Shown in pieces: positions 46,619 to 54,756 of a stretch of 64,000 bases of DNA. The translations under genes and the position numbers were made by a program. Position 1 is the first letter of the stretch. The number at the start of each line of letters is the position of its first letter. The notes under the pieces were generated by a model. That model did not search any database. It had not been told where the DNA came from and saw only the letters and a program-made list of their open reading frames with translations. This stretch comes from Luteimonas panaciterrae (GTDB taxonomy: Bacteria; Pseudomonadota; Gammaproteobacteria; Xanthomonadales; Xanthomonadaceae). The stretch covers positions 248,001 through 312,000 of the forward strand of contig NZ_JAJAVH010000007.1 of the NCBI RefSeq assembly GCF_020511115.1, given 5' to 3'.

Positions 46619-48259
46619 ATGAGCACCGTCATGATTTCCCGCAGCGCGGCGGAAGCCCGGCTGGACAAGATGCTGGTCGAGTATCACGACACCCTGCCCT
46701 TCTTCCCCTATCACATCCCGTTCCGCACATCCGATCCTTTGCGCGATGCGATCGAAGCTTCTCCCGAACTCAAGGAACGGCTCATCGACTCGATCCAGCT
46801 GGGCTATCTGCGCAAGTTCACCAACGCCGAACCGGAAGCCGGCGCGCGCGCCGAGCACAAGGTCGGCACCCGCGAGATTCTCGTCCCGGAAAGAGCGCTC
46901 GACGACCGGCATGACCTGATCTTCGTCCTGGGTCACGAGAATGCGCATGCACTGAACGCCAGGGGCATCAATGCCAAGGATCAGATCAAGAGCGAGATAC
47001 GGGCCATCGCCCGCGGACCGCAGCCGCACGACTACACCGCGCCGATCATGGAACTGGTCGAGCACACTCTCGCGGACGAGGCGCAGGCGCACATCGGCGG
47101 CTTCAATGCCGCGGTCTCCGCGCTTCGCAAGGCGGGCCTCGAACCCACCGAGAAAAACCTCTATGCCTTCGATCCGGCGCGCATGCGCGACTTCATCGAA
47201 GTCAGGGGCAAGCATCCCGACATGGAGTTCGTGCTCAAGGACGGACTGACGCGCGACCCGAGCACCAAGATACTGACGGCCAACGCGGAAAACATCGAGG
47301 CGATGAAGGGTTACTACCCGGACAAGATTCCCGGCACCTTCGGCGAGAACGGACTGTTGAACTACCGGCATACCGCGATCCTGGACGGCTGGACGGCGGC
47401 CGATGGCGCCGAACGCGAGGTCAAGCTCGAAGCCGCCACCGCGAAAATCGAGGAGTTCGAGAAGGGCAAGATGCCCGAGCCCAAATCCGGCCCGGGAGGT
47501 CTGCCGGAAAAGCTCACGCTCCCGGGTGGCCTCGTGCTCGTCGGCATGGATGTTCCGGATTTCGAGGACCCCGACCTCCCCAAGGTCTTCAACGACGCCG
47601 GCTACGATCGGGCGGAATACAAGATCGATTTCAAGCAACTCGGCGTCAGCCCGCTGCTACTGGATGTGTCCCGATTCGGCAATGACGGCATCATCCCGAT
47701 CCAGATCGACATGACTTCCGGCCAACCCGAGAAGGCGCGCGCCAAGATCAATGGCCATCTGGATTATCTCGACGTCGTCGTCTCGACGGGCACGTTCCAT
47801 CGGCTGCAGGCCGACCTCAACGGAAATGTTCCGCCACAGCCGCGAACACCCTCCGTCACGACGACAACGACCACACCCGATGCGGTCACATCGCCGCAAC
47901 GCACGGACGCCTTGCCGCCAAGGCTGTACGAACAGGCGCTCGATGGCATCGGCAGGGCCGGGATCGAGGATCTGAAGGGGCAAGACCGCCTGAATGTCGC
48001 GGCGGCACTCGCGCTGGAAGCGCACAAGCAAGGCCTGCCATCGATCGACTTCGTCGTGCCGGGCGCCAAGGGCAACGTGTTCGCCGTGTCGGGAGACAAC
48101 CCCCACTCGGACACGGCATTGCGCGCCAACGTCGACATCGAAACGGCCCGGCAACAACCCGCCCGGGACAGTAATGCACAACTGCTGTCCCTGCTCTCGC
48201 AGCCGACGCAGCCAACCAACACTTACGAACAGCAGCACACACAAAAGCTCACGCAATAG
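46619..48259 (+). CDS. Putative T4SS effector 2: HExxH domain plus XVIPCD-like C-terminus (sub-type B)
   Basis: 546 residues, the longest paralogue. HExxH is His106-Glu107-Asn-Ala-His110 (VLGHENAHA), followed by LADEAQAHIGGFNAAVSAL. Sub-type B has an extra middle region (about 255-345) with charged helix LEAATAKIEEFEKGKMPEP, then GMDVPDFEDPDLPKVFNDAGYDRAEYKIDFKQLGVSPLLLDVSRFG, shared with effector 4 only. The XVIPCD-like part is about 433-546: LYEQALDGIG, ALALEAHKQGLPSIDFV, GNVFAVSGDNP and tail QPTQPTNTYEQQHTQKLTQ. Coupled to the small gene 7 bp upstream. Otherwise as for effector 1. Confidence 0.82.
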   Translation: MSTVMISRSAAEARLDKMLVEYHDTLPFFPYHIPFRTSDPLRDAIEASPELKERLIDSIQLGYLRKFTNAEPEAGARAEHKVGTREILVPERALDDRHDLIFVLGHENAHALNARGINAKDQIKSEIRAIARGPQPHDYTAPIMELVEHTLADEAQAHIGGFNAAVSALRKAGLEPTEKNLYAFDPARMRDFIEVRGKHPDMEFVLKDGLTRDPSTKILTANAENIEAMKGYYPDKIPGTFGENGLLNYRHTAILDGWTAADGAEREVKLEAATAKIEEFEKGKMPEPKSGPGGLPEKLTLPGGLVLVGMDVPDFEDPDLPKVFNDAGYDRAEYKIDFKQLGVSPLLLDVSRFGNDGIIPIQIDMTSGQPEKARAKINGHLDYLDVVVSTGTFHRLQADLNGNVPPQPRTPSVTTTTTTPDAVTSPQRTDALPPRLYEQALDGIGRAGIEDLKGQDRLNVAAALALEAHKQGLPSIDFVVPGAKGNVFAVSGDNPHSDTALRANVDIETARQQPARDSNAQLLSLLSQPTQPTNTYEQQHTQKLTQ

Positions 48260-48307
48260 CCATAACCCTGTTCCTTATTCGCAACGAGGCCATCCGGAGA
48301 GAGCGCC

Positions 48308-48811
48308 ATGAACCAATCGCAACTTCCCACGAGCGCGGACGATATCGCCACACGCATCCTGCAACTGATCGGAAACGCGCACTCCCCAGCGGATCTCGCG
48401 CCCGAGGGCATCGAGCGCAGCACCGGCATCCAGGTGCAGTACGATCCGCGCGATCAGCGTGTCTACGGTTTCGGCAACCGCATGGACGACACCTGGTGCT
48501 ACAACCTGGTCGCGATGCCGAAGGACACCGACAACCAGCCCACCCGGCTGGTGTTCTCCTTCGACGATCAGACCGGGCGTTCCCAGCCACCGCCCGCGGG
48601 CAGGTTCGATTTCGAGGCCTACGCCGAGGCGATGAAAGCGGCGGGCTACGTCGGACGCATGCGTCTTGGGCCGCGCGGCGCCTTCGATGGCTTCACCTTC
48701 GAGCGCGATGGTATCTCGGTCGACGTGCAGGTGCGCGGCAGCGAGGCCGATCCCGGACAGCTGCGTGTCTCCAGCCTCGTCATCGACGCGGCGGAGGTGG
48801 GCCATGGCTAA
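48308..48811 (+). CDS. Putative immunity/partner protein 2
   Basis: 167 residues, cytoplasmic by sequence. Shares with partner 1 ADDIATRILQLIGNAH, VYGFGNRMDDTWCYNL, VFSFDDQTG and GPRGAFDGFTF. Its stop overlaps the effector 3 start by eight bases (ATG at 48804, TAA ends at 48811), strong evidence for translational coupling of this pair. Ribosome site GGAGAGAGC lies upstream. Function inferred only from position and from typical effector/immunity gene order. Confidence 0.72.
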   Translation: MNQSQLPTSADDIATRILQLIGNAHSPADLAPEGIERSTGIQVQYDPRDQRVYGFGNRMDDTWCYNLVAMPKDTDNQPTRLVFSFDDQTGRSQPPPAGRFDFEAYAEAMKAAGYVGRMRLGPRGAFDGFTFERDGISVDVQVRGSEADPGQLRVSSLVIDAAEVGHG

Positions 48812-50297
48812 TCTCGTCATGAACCAGCAGCAGGCCACGGCAAGACTGGAAGTGATGCTGAAGGAATACCACGACGCGTTGCCGATCAAATATCGCGTCC
48901 CGGTCTTTGGCAGCGATCCGTTGCGTGATGCGGTGAACGCCTCTCCCGACCTGAAAGCAAAACTCATCGACGCGATCAGCGACGGTTACCTCACCAAGTT
49001 CACCAACGAGGCAGCCGTTCCCGGCGCCGCCGCGGAGTATCGCGTTTCGACCCGGGACATCAAGGTCCCGGAAAGCGCGCTCGACAACAAGAACGACCTG
49101 ATCTTTCTTCTCGGCCACGAGAATCAGCACGCGCGCAGCCTGCAGGGAATCGATTACCGCCAGACCGTCCTGAAGCCGGATACGCTTGCCATCAGCCAGA
49201 GCCCGCCGCCGCACGATTACACCGCCCCCATCACGGCCCTGGTCGAGCGTACTCGCGCCGAAGAGGCACAGGCGCACATCGGGGGATTCAACGCTGTCGT
49301 CTCCGCCTTGACCGCGGAAGGCAAAGGCACCACGCCGGAGGACATCTATCGCCACAACCCGGGCCGCATGCGTGATTTCATCGACGTCGGTGGTGTCTTC
49401 CCCAACCTGACCTATCAGATGAAGGCAGGCCTCACCCAGCAACCCGACGGCAGCCTGGATTGGACTCCGGCCAACGTCACGGCCATGAAGGGTTACTACG
49501 CGGACAAGATCCCCGGAAGCTTCGGCGACAACGGCTTGCTCAACTACCGGCACGACTCCGTCATGGAAGGATGGCGACTCGCGCACGGCTATGAAAGCGT
49601 TTCGCTCGCGGGGACGAACAGCACCCAGAACTACACGATCGACTTCACCGGCATGGGCATCAATCCGGGAATGTTGAATGTACCGAACGGCGGACCAGGC
49701 GGTGTCGGAGTCATCAGCGCGTCCGACCCGATCCCGAACGGTATGAATCCATTTGCCGACTTCCCGACCAACGCCGTCGTTCCCCGACATACCGCTTTGA
49801 CAGCGCTGGGAATCCCGCATGGACCGCAGCCGGCCGTGATGCCACCTCCGCTGCCCACCCCTACCATCACGGATTCGATCTCGTCGCTATGGAACAAGGT
49901 GACCGGAAATGCGATCGAGCGACTCAGTCCGGAAACGCCGACGACGCCGGCCCCCAAAGAGCCGCCCTTGTTCGCGCAGGCGATCGACGGTCTGGGCAAG
50001 CTCGGCAAGGACAGCGGCGTGCAGAGCCGCGAGGAATTCCTCAACGCCGCCGCCGCGCTGGCTGTGGCCGCGGAAAAGAACGGCCTGACGTCGATCGATC
50101 ACGTGGAGAAAGGCAGCAACGGCAATGTGTTCGCGGTGCAAGGGCAGGACGTCGCCTCGCCTCTCGCGCAACGCGCCCACATCGAGATGGGGGAGGCGGT
50201 GCAACAGCCTTCGCAACAGAATCTCTCGCAGTTGCAGCCGCCGCCACAGGTTTCGACGCCCGAGCAGCCTTCGCAGCACAAACCGCATTCGCTCTGA
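48804..50297 (+). CDS. Putative T4SS effector 3: HExxH domain plus XVIPCD-like C-terminus (sub-type A)
   Basis: ATG at 48804 gives 497 residues. HExxH is His105-Glu106-Asn-Gln-His109 (LLGHENQHA), with RAEEAQAHIGGFNAVVSAL as the third-ligand helix. Sub-type A middle region, NYTIDFTGMGINPGMLNVPNG, aligns with effector 1. XVIPCD-like region about 387-497: LFAQAIDGLGK, ALAVAAEKNGLTSIDHV, GNVFAVQGQD, then the Gln/Pro tail SQQNLSQLQPPPQ. A longer in-frame start at 48666 reads antiparallel to common sense through the partner gene and was rejected. Confidence 0.82.
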   Translation: MANLVMNQQQATARLEVMLKEYHDALPIKYRVPVFGSDPLRDAVNASPDLKAKLIDAISDGYLTKFTNEAAVPGAAAEYRVSTRDIKVPESALDNKNDLIFLLGHENQHARSLQGIDYRQTVLKPDTLAISQSPPPHDYTAPITALVERTRAEEAQAHIGGFNAVVSALTAEGKGTTPEDIYRHNPGRMRDFIDVGGVFPNLTYQMKAGLTQQPDGSLDWTPANVTAMKGYYADKIPGSFGDNGLLNYRHDSVMEGWRLAHGYESVSLAGTNSTQNYTIDFTGMGINPGMLNVPNGGPGGVGVISASDPIPNGMNPFADFPTNAVVPRHTALTALGIPHGPQPAVMPPPLPTPTITDSISSLWNKVTGNAIERLSPETPTTPAPKEPPLFAQAIDGLGKLGKDSGVQSREEFLNAAAALAVAAEKNGLTSIDHVEKGSNGNVFAVQGQDVASPLAQRAHIEMGEAVQQPSQQNLSQLQPPPQVSTPEQPSQHKPHSL

Positions 50298-50413
50298 AAG
50301 CCAAGCCCGCGTCCGGAGGTGATGCGGAAAGCATTTGTGGCAACTCGCACGACCGCTTCCGCATCCCTCGGACTCGCTTCGGATCATCGGTGCCACCGCG
50401 CAAGGAGACGCTC

Positions 50414-50554
50414 ATGAATAACTCGCAACCCCCCACCACCGCGGACGGTATTGCCGCCCGCGTTCTGGATCTGATCACCAAGACGCACAACGCGGACGAT
50501 CTCGCGTCCGCCGCCGTCGAACGGAGCACCGACATCCAAGGAGCCATGCCATGA
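50414..50554 (+). pseudogene. Truncated partner gene (46 codons)
   Basis: ATG at 50414 (AAGGAG upstream) encodes 46 residues, MNNSQPPTTADGIAARVLDL to ERSTDIQGAMP. Up to about residue 42 it aligns with the N-termini of the two intact partners (for example NADDLASAAVERSTDIQ against PADLAPEGIERSTGIQ). The rest of the 160-residue protein is gone. The frame ends in the ATGA that starts effector 4. An internal deletion joined codon 42 to the effector ribosome site; a coupling leader role may remain. Confidence 0.75.
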
Positions 50555-52125
50555 GTAACGTCCGCATGGAAAGAGCCCAGGCCGAAGCGGCGCTGGACCG
50601 GATGCTGTCCGAATACCGCAGCACATTGCCGTTCGCGACCCGCATGCCGATCTTCGGCAGCGATCCGTTGCGCGAGGCCATCAACGCCTCGCCCGAGCTG
50701 AAGAGCAAGCTCGTCGATTCCGTGCAGGCCGGCTATCTCGTCGGATTCAAGAACGAGGCCGCCGAGCCCGGTGCTTATGCTTCGCACAGCGTGGTCGAGC
50801 ACAAGATCACCGTTCCGCAAACCTCCCTGGACGACAAGAATGAGCTGATCTTCGTGCTCGGGCATGAGAACCAGCATGCGCTGAACCTGAAGGGCGTCAA
50901 TTTCCGCGAAGGACTCAAGCGTGAAATCGAGGGAATCGCCGCCGGCCCGCAGCCGCATGACTACACCGCCACGGTCAAGAAGCTGGTCGATCACACGATC
51001 CAGGATGAGGCCCGGGCCCATATCGGCGGTTTCAATGCCGTGGTTTCCGCCTTGAAGGCGGAGGGCACGCAACCGACGCCCAAGAATCTCTACCAATTCA
51101 ATCCCGGACGCATGCGGGATTTCATCGAGATCCACGGAGCGCACCCGAACTGCGAGTACCAGATGAAGCCGGGGCTGACCTTGAACAACCACGGCTTCCT
51201 GCCTGGGACACCCGAAAACGTCGAAGCGATGAAGGGCTACTACCCGGAAAAGATGCCGGGCACTTTCGGCACCAACGGGCTGTTGAACTACAGACATCAG
51301 GCCGTGATGGACGGAGTGACGATGGTGCACGGCATCGAATCCGTCGCGCTGACCGAAGCCACCGGAACCAAGATCCAGGAATGGGAAGACGCACAGGAGG
51401 CACAATTCAAATCCGCCCTGGCGGCAGCGAGCGCGGCCCAGTCCAACGGAGGCGGACTGGTTGGCGTCGACATGTCCAACTTTCAAGATCCCGATCCGGT
51501 CCAGATCGTCAGGGACGCCAACCTCGAGAGAAGCGAATACAAGATCGATTTCGGGCAGCTGGGCGTCCATCCCGCGTTGCTGGATGTCTCCAAGCTCGGA
51601 CAGGATGGGAAGATCACGGTCACCAACCCTGTCACCAATCCGCAGGCGCTCCCCGACATCGTAGTGCAGAGGCATACGGGCCTGGAGCAGTTGAAACAGG
51701 AAGCCGAGGCCCGGCAGGCCGCGCTCGCGCAGCCGCCACAGCCGCAACGACCGGCGCCGACGGATAGTCCCGATGAGGCGCAATCCAAGCTGTATCTCCA
51801 GGCGATCGGCGGAATGCGCGGCATCAGCGTGACACCCGAACTCAGTCGCGGACAGATGCTCAATGTCGCCGCGTCGCTCGCGCTGGAAGCGCACAAGGAG
51901 GGACTGACATCCATCGACAAGGTGATGTCAGGCGAGAAGGGCAACCTGTTTGCCGTGCAGGGAGACGGCATCACTTCGCTGCGCGCTCATGTCAACGTCG
52001 CCGAAGCCAAGCAGCAGCCATCGGAAGACACTCTGGTGAAGCTGCATGCCTCGCTGACGCAACAGCAGCAGGAGTTCAAAGCCGCCAGCGTGGAGCATCA
52101 GCAGCCGTCCAGGATCGTGCAATAA
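50551..52125 (+). CDS. Putative T4SS effector 4: HExxH domain plus XVIPCD-like C-terminus (sub-type B)
   Basis: 524 residues. HExxH His105-Glu106-Asn-Gln-His109 (VLGHENQHA), but the third-ligand helix reads IQDEARAHIGGFNA. The sub-type B insert has IQEWEDAQEAQFKSALAAASA, GVDMSNFQDPDPVQIV and SEYKIDFGQLGVHPALLDVSKLG, aligned with effector 2. XVIPCD-like region about 411-524: LYLQAIGGMRG, SLALEAHKEGLTSIDKV, GNLFAVQGDG and a tail LTQQQQEFKAASVEHQQPS. Its upstream partner is truncated. All catalytic motifs are intact, so the gene is not obviously decayed. Confidence 0.82.
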   Translation: MSNVRMERAQAEAALDRMLSEYRSTLPFATRMPIFGSDPLREAINASPELKSKLVDSVQAGYLVGFKNEAAEPGAYASHSVVEHKITVPQTSLDDKNELIFVLGHENQHALNLKGVNFREGLKREIEGIAAGPQPHDYTATVKKLVDHTIQDEARAHIGGFNAVVSALKAEGTQPTPKNLYQFNPGRMRDFIEIHGAHPNCEYQMKPGLTLNNHGFLPGTPENVEAMKGYYPEKMPGTFGTNGLLNYRHQAVMDGVTMVHGIESVALTEATGTKIQEWEDAQEAQFKSALAAASAAQSNGGGLVGVDMSNFQDPDPVQIVRDANLERSEYKIDFGQLGVHPALLDVSKLGQDGKITVTNPVTNPQALPDIVVQRHTGLEQLKQEAEARQAALAQPPQPQRPAPTDSPDEAQSKLYLQAIGGMRGISVTPELSRGQMLNVAASLALEAHKEGLTSIDKVMSGEKGNLFAVQGDGITSLRAHVNVAEAKQQPSEDTLVKLHASLTQQQQEFKAASVEHQQPSRIVQ

Positions 52126-52224
52126 CCACCTCGCGGGAATCGCGGCGCCGCGAGACGGTGTCGTGATTCCCTGCCGAGGCTTGACGGCCAGAAGCGTCGT
52201 GGACTTCGATACGAGATATCGGGA

Positions 52225-52263
52225 CGCTTCATCAGGGCGCTTCATCAGGGCGCTTCATCAGAA
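52225..52263. repeat. 13-bp tandem repeat (3 units)
   Basis: CGCTTCATCAGGG occurs twice and a third, imperfect copy follows. It sits between the last effector and the AsmA-like gene. On the minus strand each unit has TGA in a different frame, but no minus-strand gene ends here. Confidence 0.8.
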
Positions 52264-52332
52264 TCGAAACGCCCCCTTCATCTTAGGTTTACCCGGTGCG
52301 AGGAATGGTGGCAGGCGGAGAAGAGAATCCGC

Positions 52333-54294
52333 ATGTCCACACCCTCGCCCACGCCACGTGCCAGCAATCCGATCGCCAGGCATCCCTGGTGGAGCGCTTT
52401 CGCTGCCTTGCTGGTCACCATGGCCATCGCGGTGCTGGTTCTAGTCCTGATCTGGGACTGGAACTGGTTCAAGGGACCGGTCGAACGCCAGGTACAAACG
52501 CTCACCGGCCGCAGCTTCGTCATCACCGGCAATCTCGACGTCGATCTCGGCCGCGTCACCACGATCCGGGCCGATGGTCTGCAACTGGGCAACGCGGCGT
52601 GGTCGAAACAGCCCACGATGGCGTCGCTCGACCGGCTGGAACTGCGCATCGAACCCTGGCCATTGATCATCAGGCGCGAAGTGCGCATTCCCGAAATTCG
52701 TCTGGCGCGCCCACGCATCGCGCTGGAAACCGGGCCGAAGGGCGAGAACAACTGGACGTTCGGCACCTCTGGCGGCGGCGAGGTGCCGAAGCTGCAACGC
52801 ATCTGGATCGACGATGGTCAACTGCGCTTCGTCGATGCGCGCGGCAAGACCGACATCGACGTCAAGATCGCCAGCGTGCAGCCGCGCCGCGAAGATGCGG
52901 CACCGCCCATCACCGTCGAAGGCGGCGGCAAGTGGAGCAACAACCGCTTCACGCTGAGCGGTCGCGCCGAGTCGCCGCTGGAATTGCAGAACACCGAGCA
53001 GCCGTATTCGATCAACCTGAGCGCCACGGCCGGCGCCACGCGCGCGCGGGCACGCGGCAAGCTGATCAATCCGTTCCAGCTGGAAGGATTCGATCTGCAG
53101 TTCGCGCTGGCCGGCAAGAATCTGGCCGATCTCTATCCACTGATCGGTGTCGCCATTCCGCCAACGCCGCCCTACGCGCTCGACGGACGGCTGAAGCACG
53201 AGAAAAAGTTGTGGAAGTACGAAGGCTTCACCGGCAAGGTCGGTGACAGCGATCTGTCCGGCTCGGCGAGCGTGGCCACGGGCGGGCCGCGCCCGTTCCT
53301 GCGCGCGAATCTGCTGTCGAAGCGGCTGGATTTCGACGATCTGGCCGGCTTCGTCGGCGGCGCGCCGCAGGCCAAGGGCAAGGAGTCGACCAATCCCGAA
53401 CTGCAGGCGCTGGCGACGAAACAGGCCGCTTCCTCGCGCCTGCTTCCCGACACGCCCTATCAGCTCGACAAGCTGCGCACGATGGACGCCGATGTCACGC
53501 TGAAGGCGCAACGCATCAACGCACCGTCGCTGCCGATCGACGACATGGATGCGCACTTGTTCCTCGACGATGGCGTGCTGCGGCTCGATCCGCTGAACTT
53601 CGGTGTCGCCGGTGGTGACATCCGTTCGCGCATCCGCATGAACGCGCGCGAGGCCGCGATCCGCACGCGTGCCGACGTCATCGCGCGCGGGCTCAACCTG
53701 GCCAGATTGATGCCGGACGCGAAACTGGCCGAGGACGCGATGGGCAAGGTCGGCGGCAAGTTCGCGCTCGACACACGCGGCAACTCGATCGCGAAGATGC
53801 TGGGCAATGCCGATGGCGACATCACTATGGGCATGGGCCAGGGCCAGATCAGCAAGCTGCTGATGAAGCTGGCCGGCTTGAACCTGGGCGGCGCGTTGCG
53901 CACCAAGCTCTCGGGCGATAAACCCATTCCGATCCGCTGCGCCTACGGCGATTTCGCGGTGCGCGACGGCGTGATGACGACGCGCGCACTGGCGTTCGAC
54001 ACTACCGACACCGTGGTCACCGGCACCGGCAACATCAGCTTGCGCGACGAAACGCTCGATCTGATCATGCGACCGAAGCCGAAGGTGCGCAGCCTGCTGT
54101 CGTTGCGTGCGCCACTTTATGTTCGCGGCACTTTCAAGAATCCGACCTTCAAGCCGGACTACATGCGGATCGGCCTGCGTGGCGCCGCGGCGATCGGGCT
54201 GGGATTGATCGCGCCGCCCGCGGCATTGCTGGCGACGACCGAATTGGGCGGCGGCAAGGATGTGGATTGCAGCGGGAAACTATCCGTGAAATAG
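52333..54294 (+). CDS. AsmA family protein
   Basis: 653 residues. One N-terminal transmembrane helix (about 19-42, ending LIWDWNWF), then the AsmA start GPVERQVQTLTGRSFVITGNLDVDLG. The C-terminal DUF3971/AsmA part has LMPDAKLAEDAMGKVGGKFALDTRGNSIAKMLGNADGDITMGMGQGQISKLLMKLAGLN and ends RAPLYVRGTFKNPTFKPD. AsmA-like proteins are inner-membrane-anchored periplasmic proteins thought to help phospholipid or outer-membrane transport. No obvious operon with the effector cluster; 207 bp separate them. Confidence 0.92.
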   Translation: MSTPSPTPRASNPIARHPWWSAFAALLVTMAIAVLVLVLIWDWNWFKGPVERQVQTLTGRSFVITGNLDVDLGRVTTIRADGLQLGNAAWSKQPTMASLDRLELRIEPWPLIIRREVRIPEIRLARPRIALETGPKGENNWTFGTSGGGEVPKLQRIWIDDGQLRFVDARGKTDIDVKIASVQPRREDAAPPITVEGGGKWSNNRFTLSGRAESPLELQNTEQPYSINLSATAGATRARARGKLINPFQLEGFDLQFALAGKNLADLYPLIGVAIPPTPPYALDGRLKHEKKLWKYEGFTGKVGDSDLSGSASVATGGPRPFLRANLLSKRLDFDDLAGFVGGAPQAKGKESTNPELQALATKQAASSRLLPDTPYQLDKLRTMDADVTLKAQRINAPSLPIDDMDAHLFLDDGVLRLDPLNFGVAGGDIRSRIRMNAREAAIRTRADVIARGLNLARLMPDAKLAEDAMGKVGGKFALDTRGNSIAKMLGNADGDITMGMGQGQISKLLMKLAGLNLGGALRTKLSGDKPIPIRCAYGDFAVRDGVMTTRALAFDTTDTVVTGTGNISLRDETLDLIMRPKPKVRSLLSLRAPLYVRGTFKNPTFKPDYMRIGLRGAAAIGLGLIAPPAALLATTELGGGKDVDCSGKLSVK

Positions 54295-54296
54295 CT

Positions 54297-54321
54297 TTCC
54301 TTCTCCCGGAGGGAGAAGGAA
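54297..54321. terminator. Bidirectional hairpin between asmA-like and CBS genes
   Basis: TTCCTTCTCCC pairs with GGGAGAAGGAA around GGA, directly after the AsmA-like stop and six bases before the convergent CBS stop. Confidence 0.8.
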
Positions 54322-54327
54322 CAGCGA

Positions 54328-54756
54328 TCACCCCGCAATATATCTTTGCAATTGATCCAGCTGCAATTGCTGATCCTCGATCACCGCCTTCACCAGATCG
54401 CCGATCGAAATCACGCCGAGCACGCGATCGCCTTCCAGCACCGGCAGATGGCGGATGCGTTTCTCCGTCACCAGCCGCATGCAGAAATCGGCGCTGTCGC
54501 CGGGGCCGACGGTGATCACGTCCGCGGTCATGATGTCGCGCACCGGTGTATCCGACGAGGAGCGTCCTTGCAGCACGATCTTGCGTGCGTAATCGCGCTC
54601 GGACAGGATGCCGGCCAGTCGCCCCTGCCGCAGCACCAGCAACGAGCCGATGCGCTTCTCGGCCATCAGGCGGATCGCGTCGATCACCGGTGCGTCCGGG
54701 TCGATCGCGAAGATGTCAGGCGCCTTCGCCTCCAACAGCTGACGTACGGTATGCAT
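54328..54756 (-). CDS. CBS-domain-pair protein
   Basis: ATG at 54756 gives 142 residues made of two CBS domains: IFAIDPDAPVIDAIRLMAEKRIGSLLVLRQGRLAGILSERDYARKIVLQGRSS and MTADVITVGPGDSADFCMRLVTEKRIRHLPVLEGDRVLGVISIGDLVKAVI. Such stand-alone pairs bind adenosine nucleotides and may regulate partners; target unknown. The start codon is 41 bp inside the end of the glycosyltransferase gene upstream, so both are expressed together. Confidence 0.92.
   Translation of the reverse strand: MHTVRQLLEAKAPDIFAIDPDAPVIDAIRLMAEKRIGSLLVLRQGRLAGILSERDYARKIVLQGRSSSDTPVRDIMTADVITVGPGDSADFCMRLVTEKRIRHLPVLEGDRVLGVISIGDLVKAVIEDQQLQLDQLQRYIAG

Noticed and set aside
45968-47638. Long minus-strand frames across the effector cluster
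   Set aside because: They mirror the four effectors and repeat because the effectors repeat; no plausible protein motif.
44520-52125. The cluster as part of a T4SS machinery locus
   Set aside because: No VirB or VirD4 component is present; effectors are often encoded away from the apparatus.
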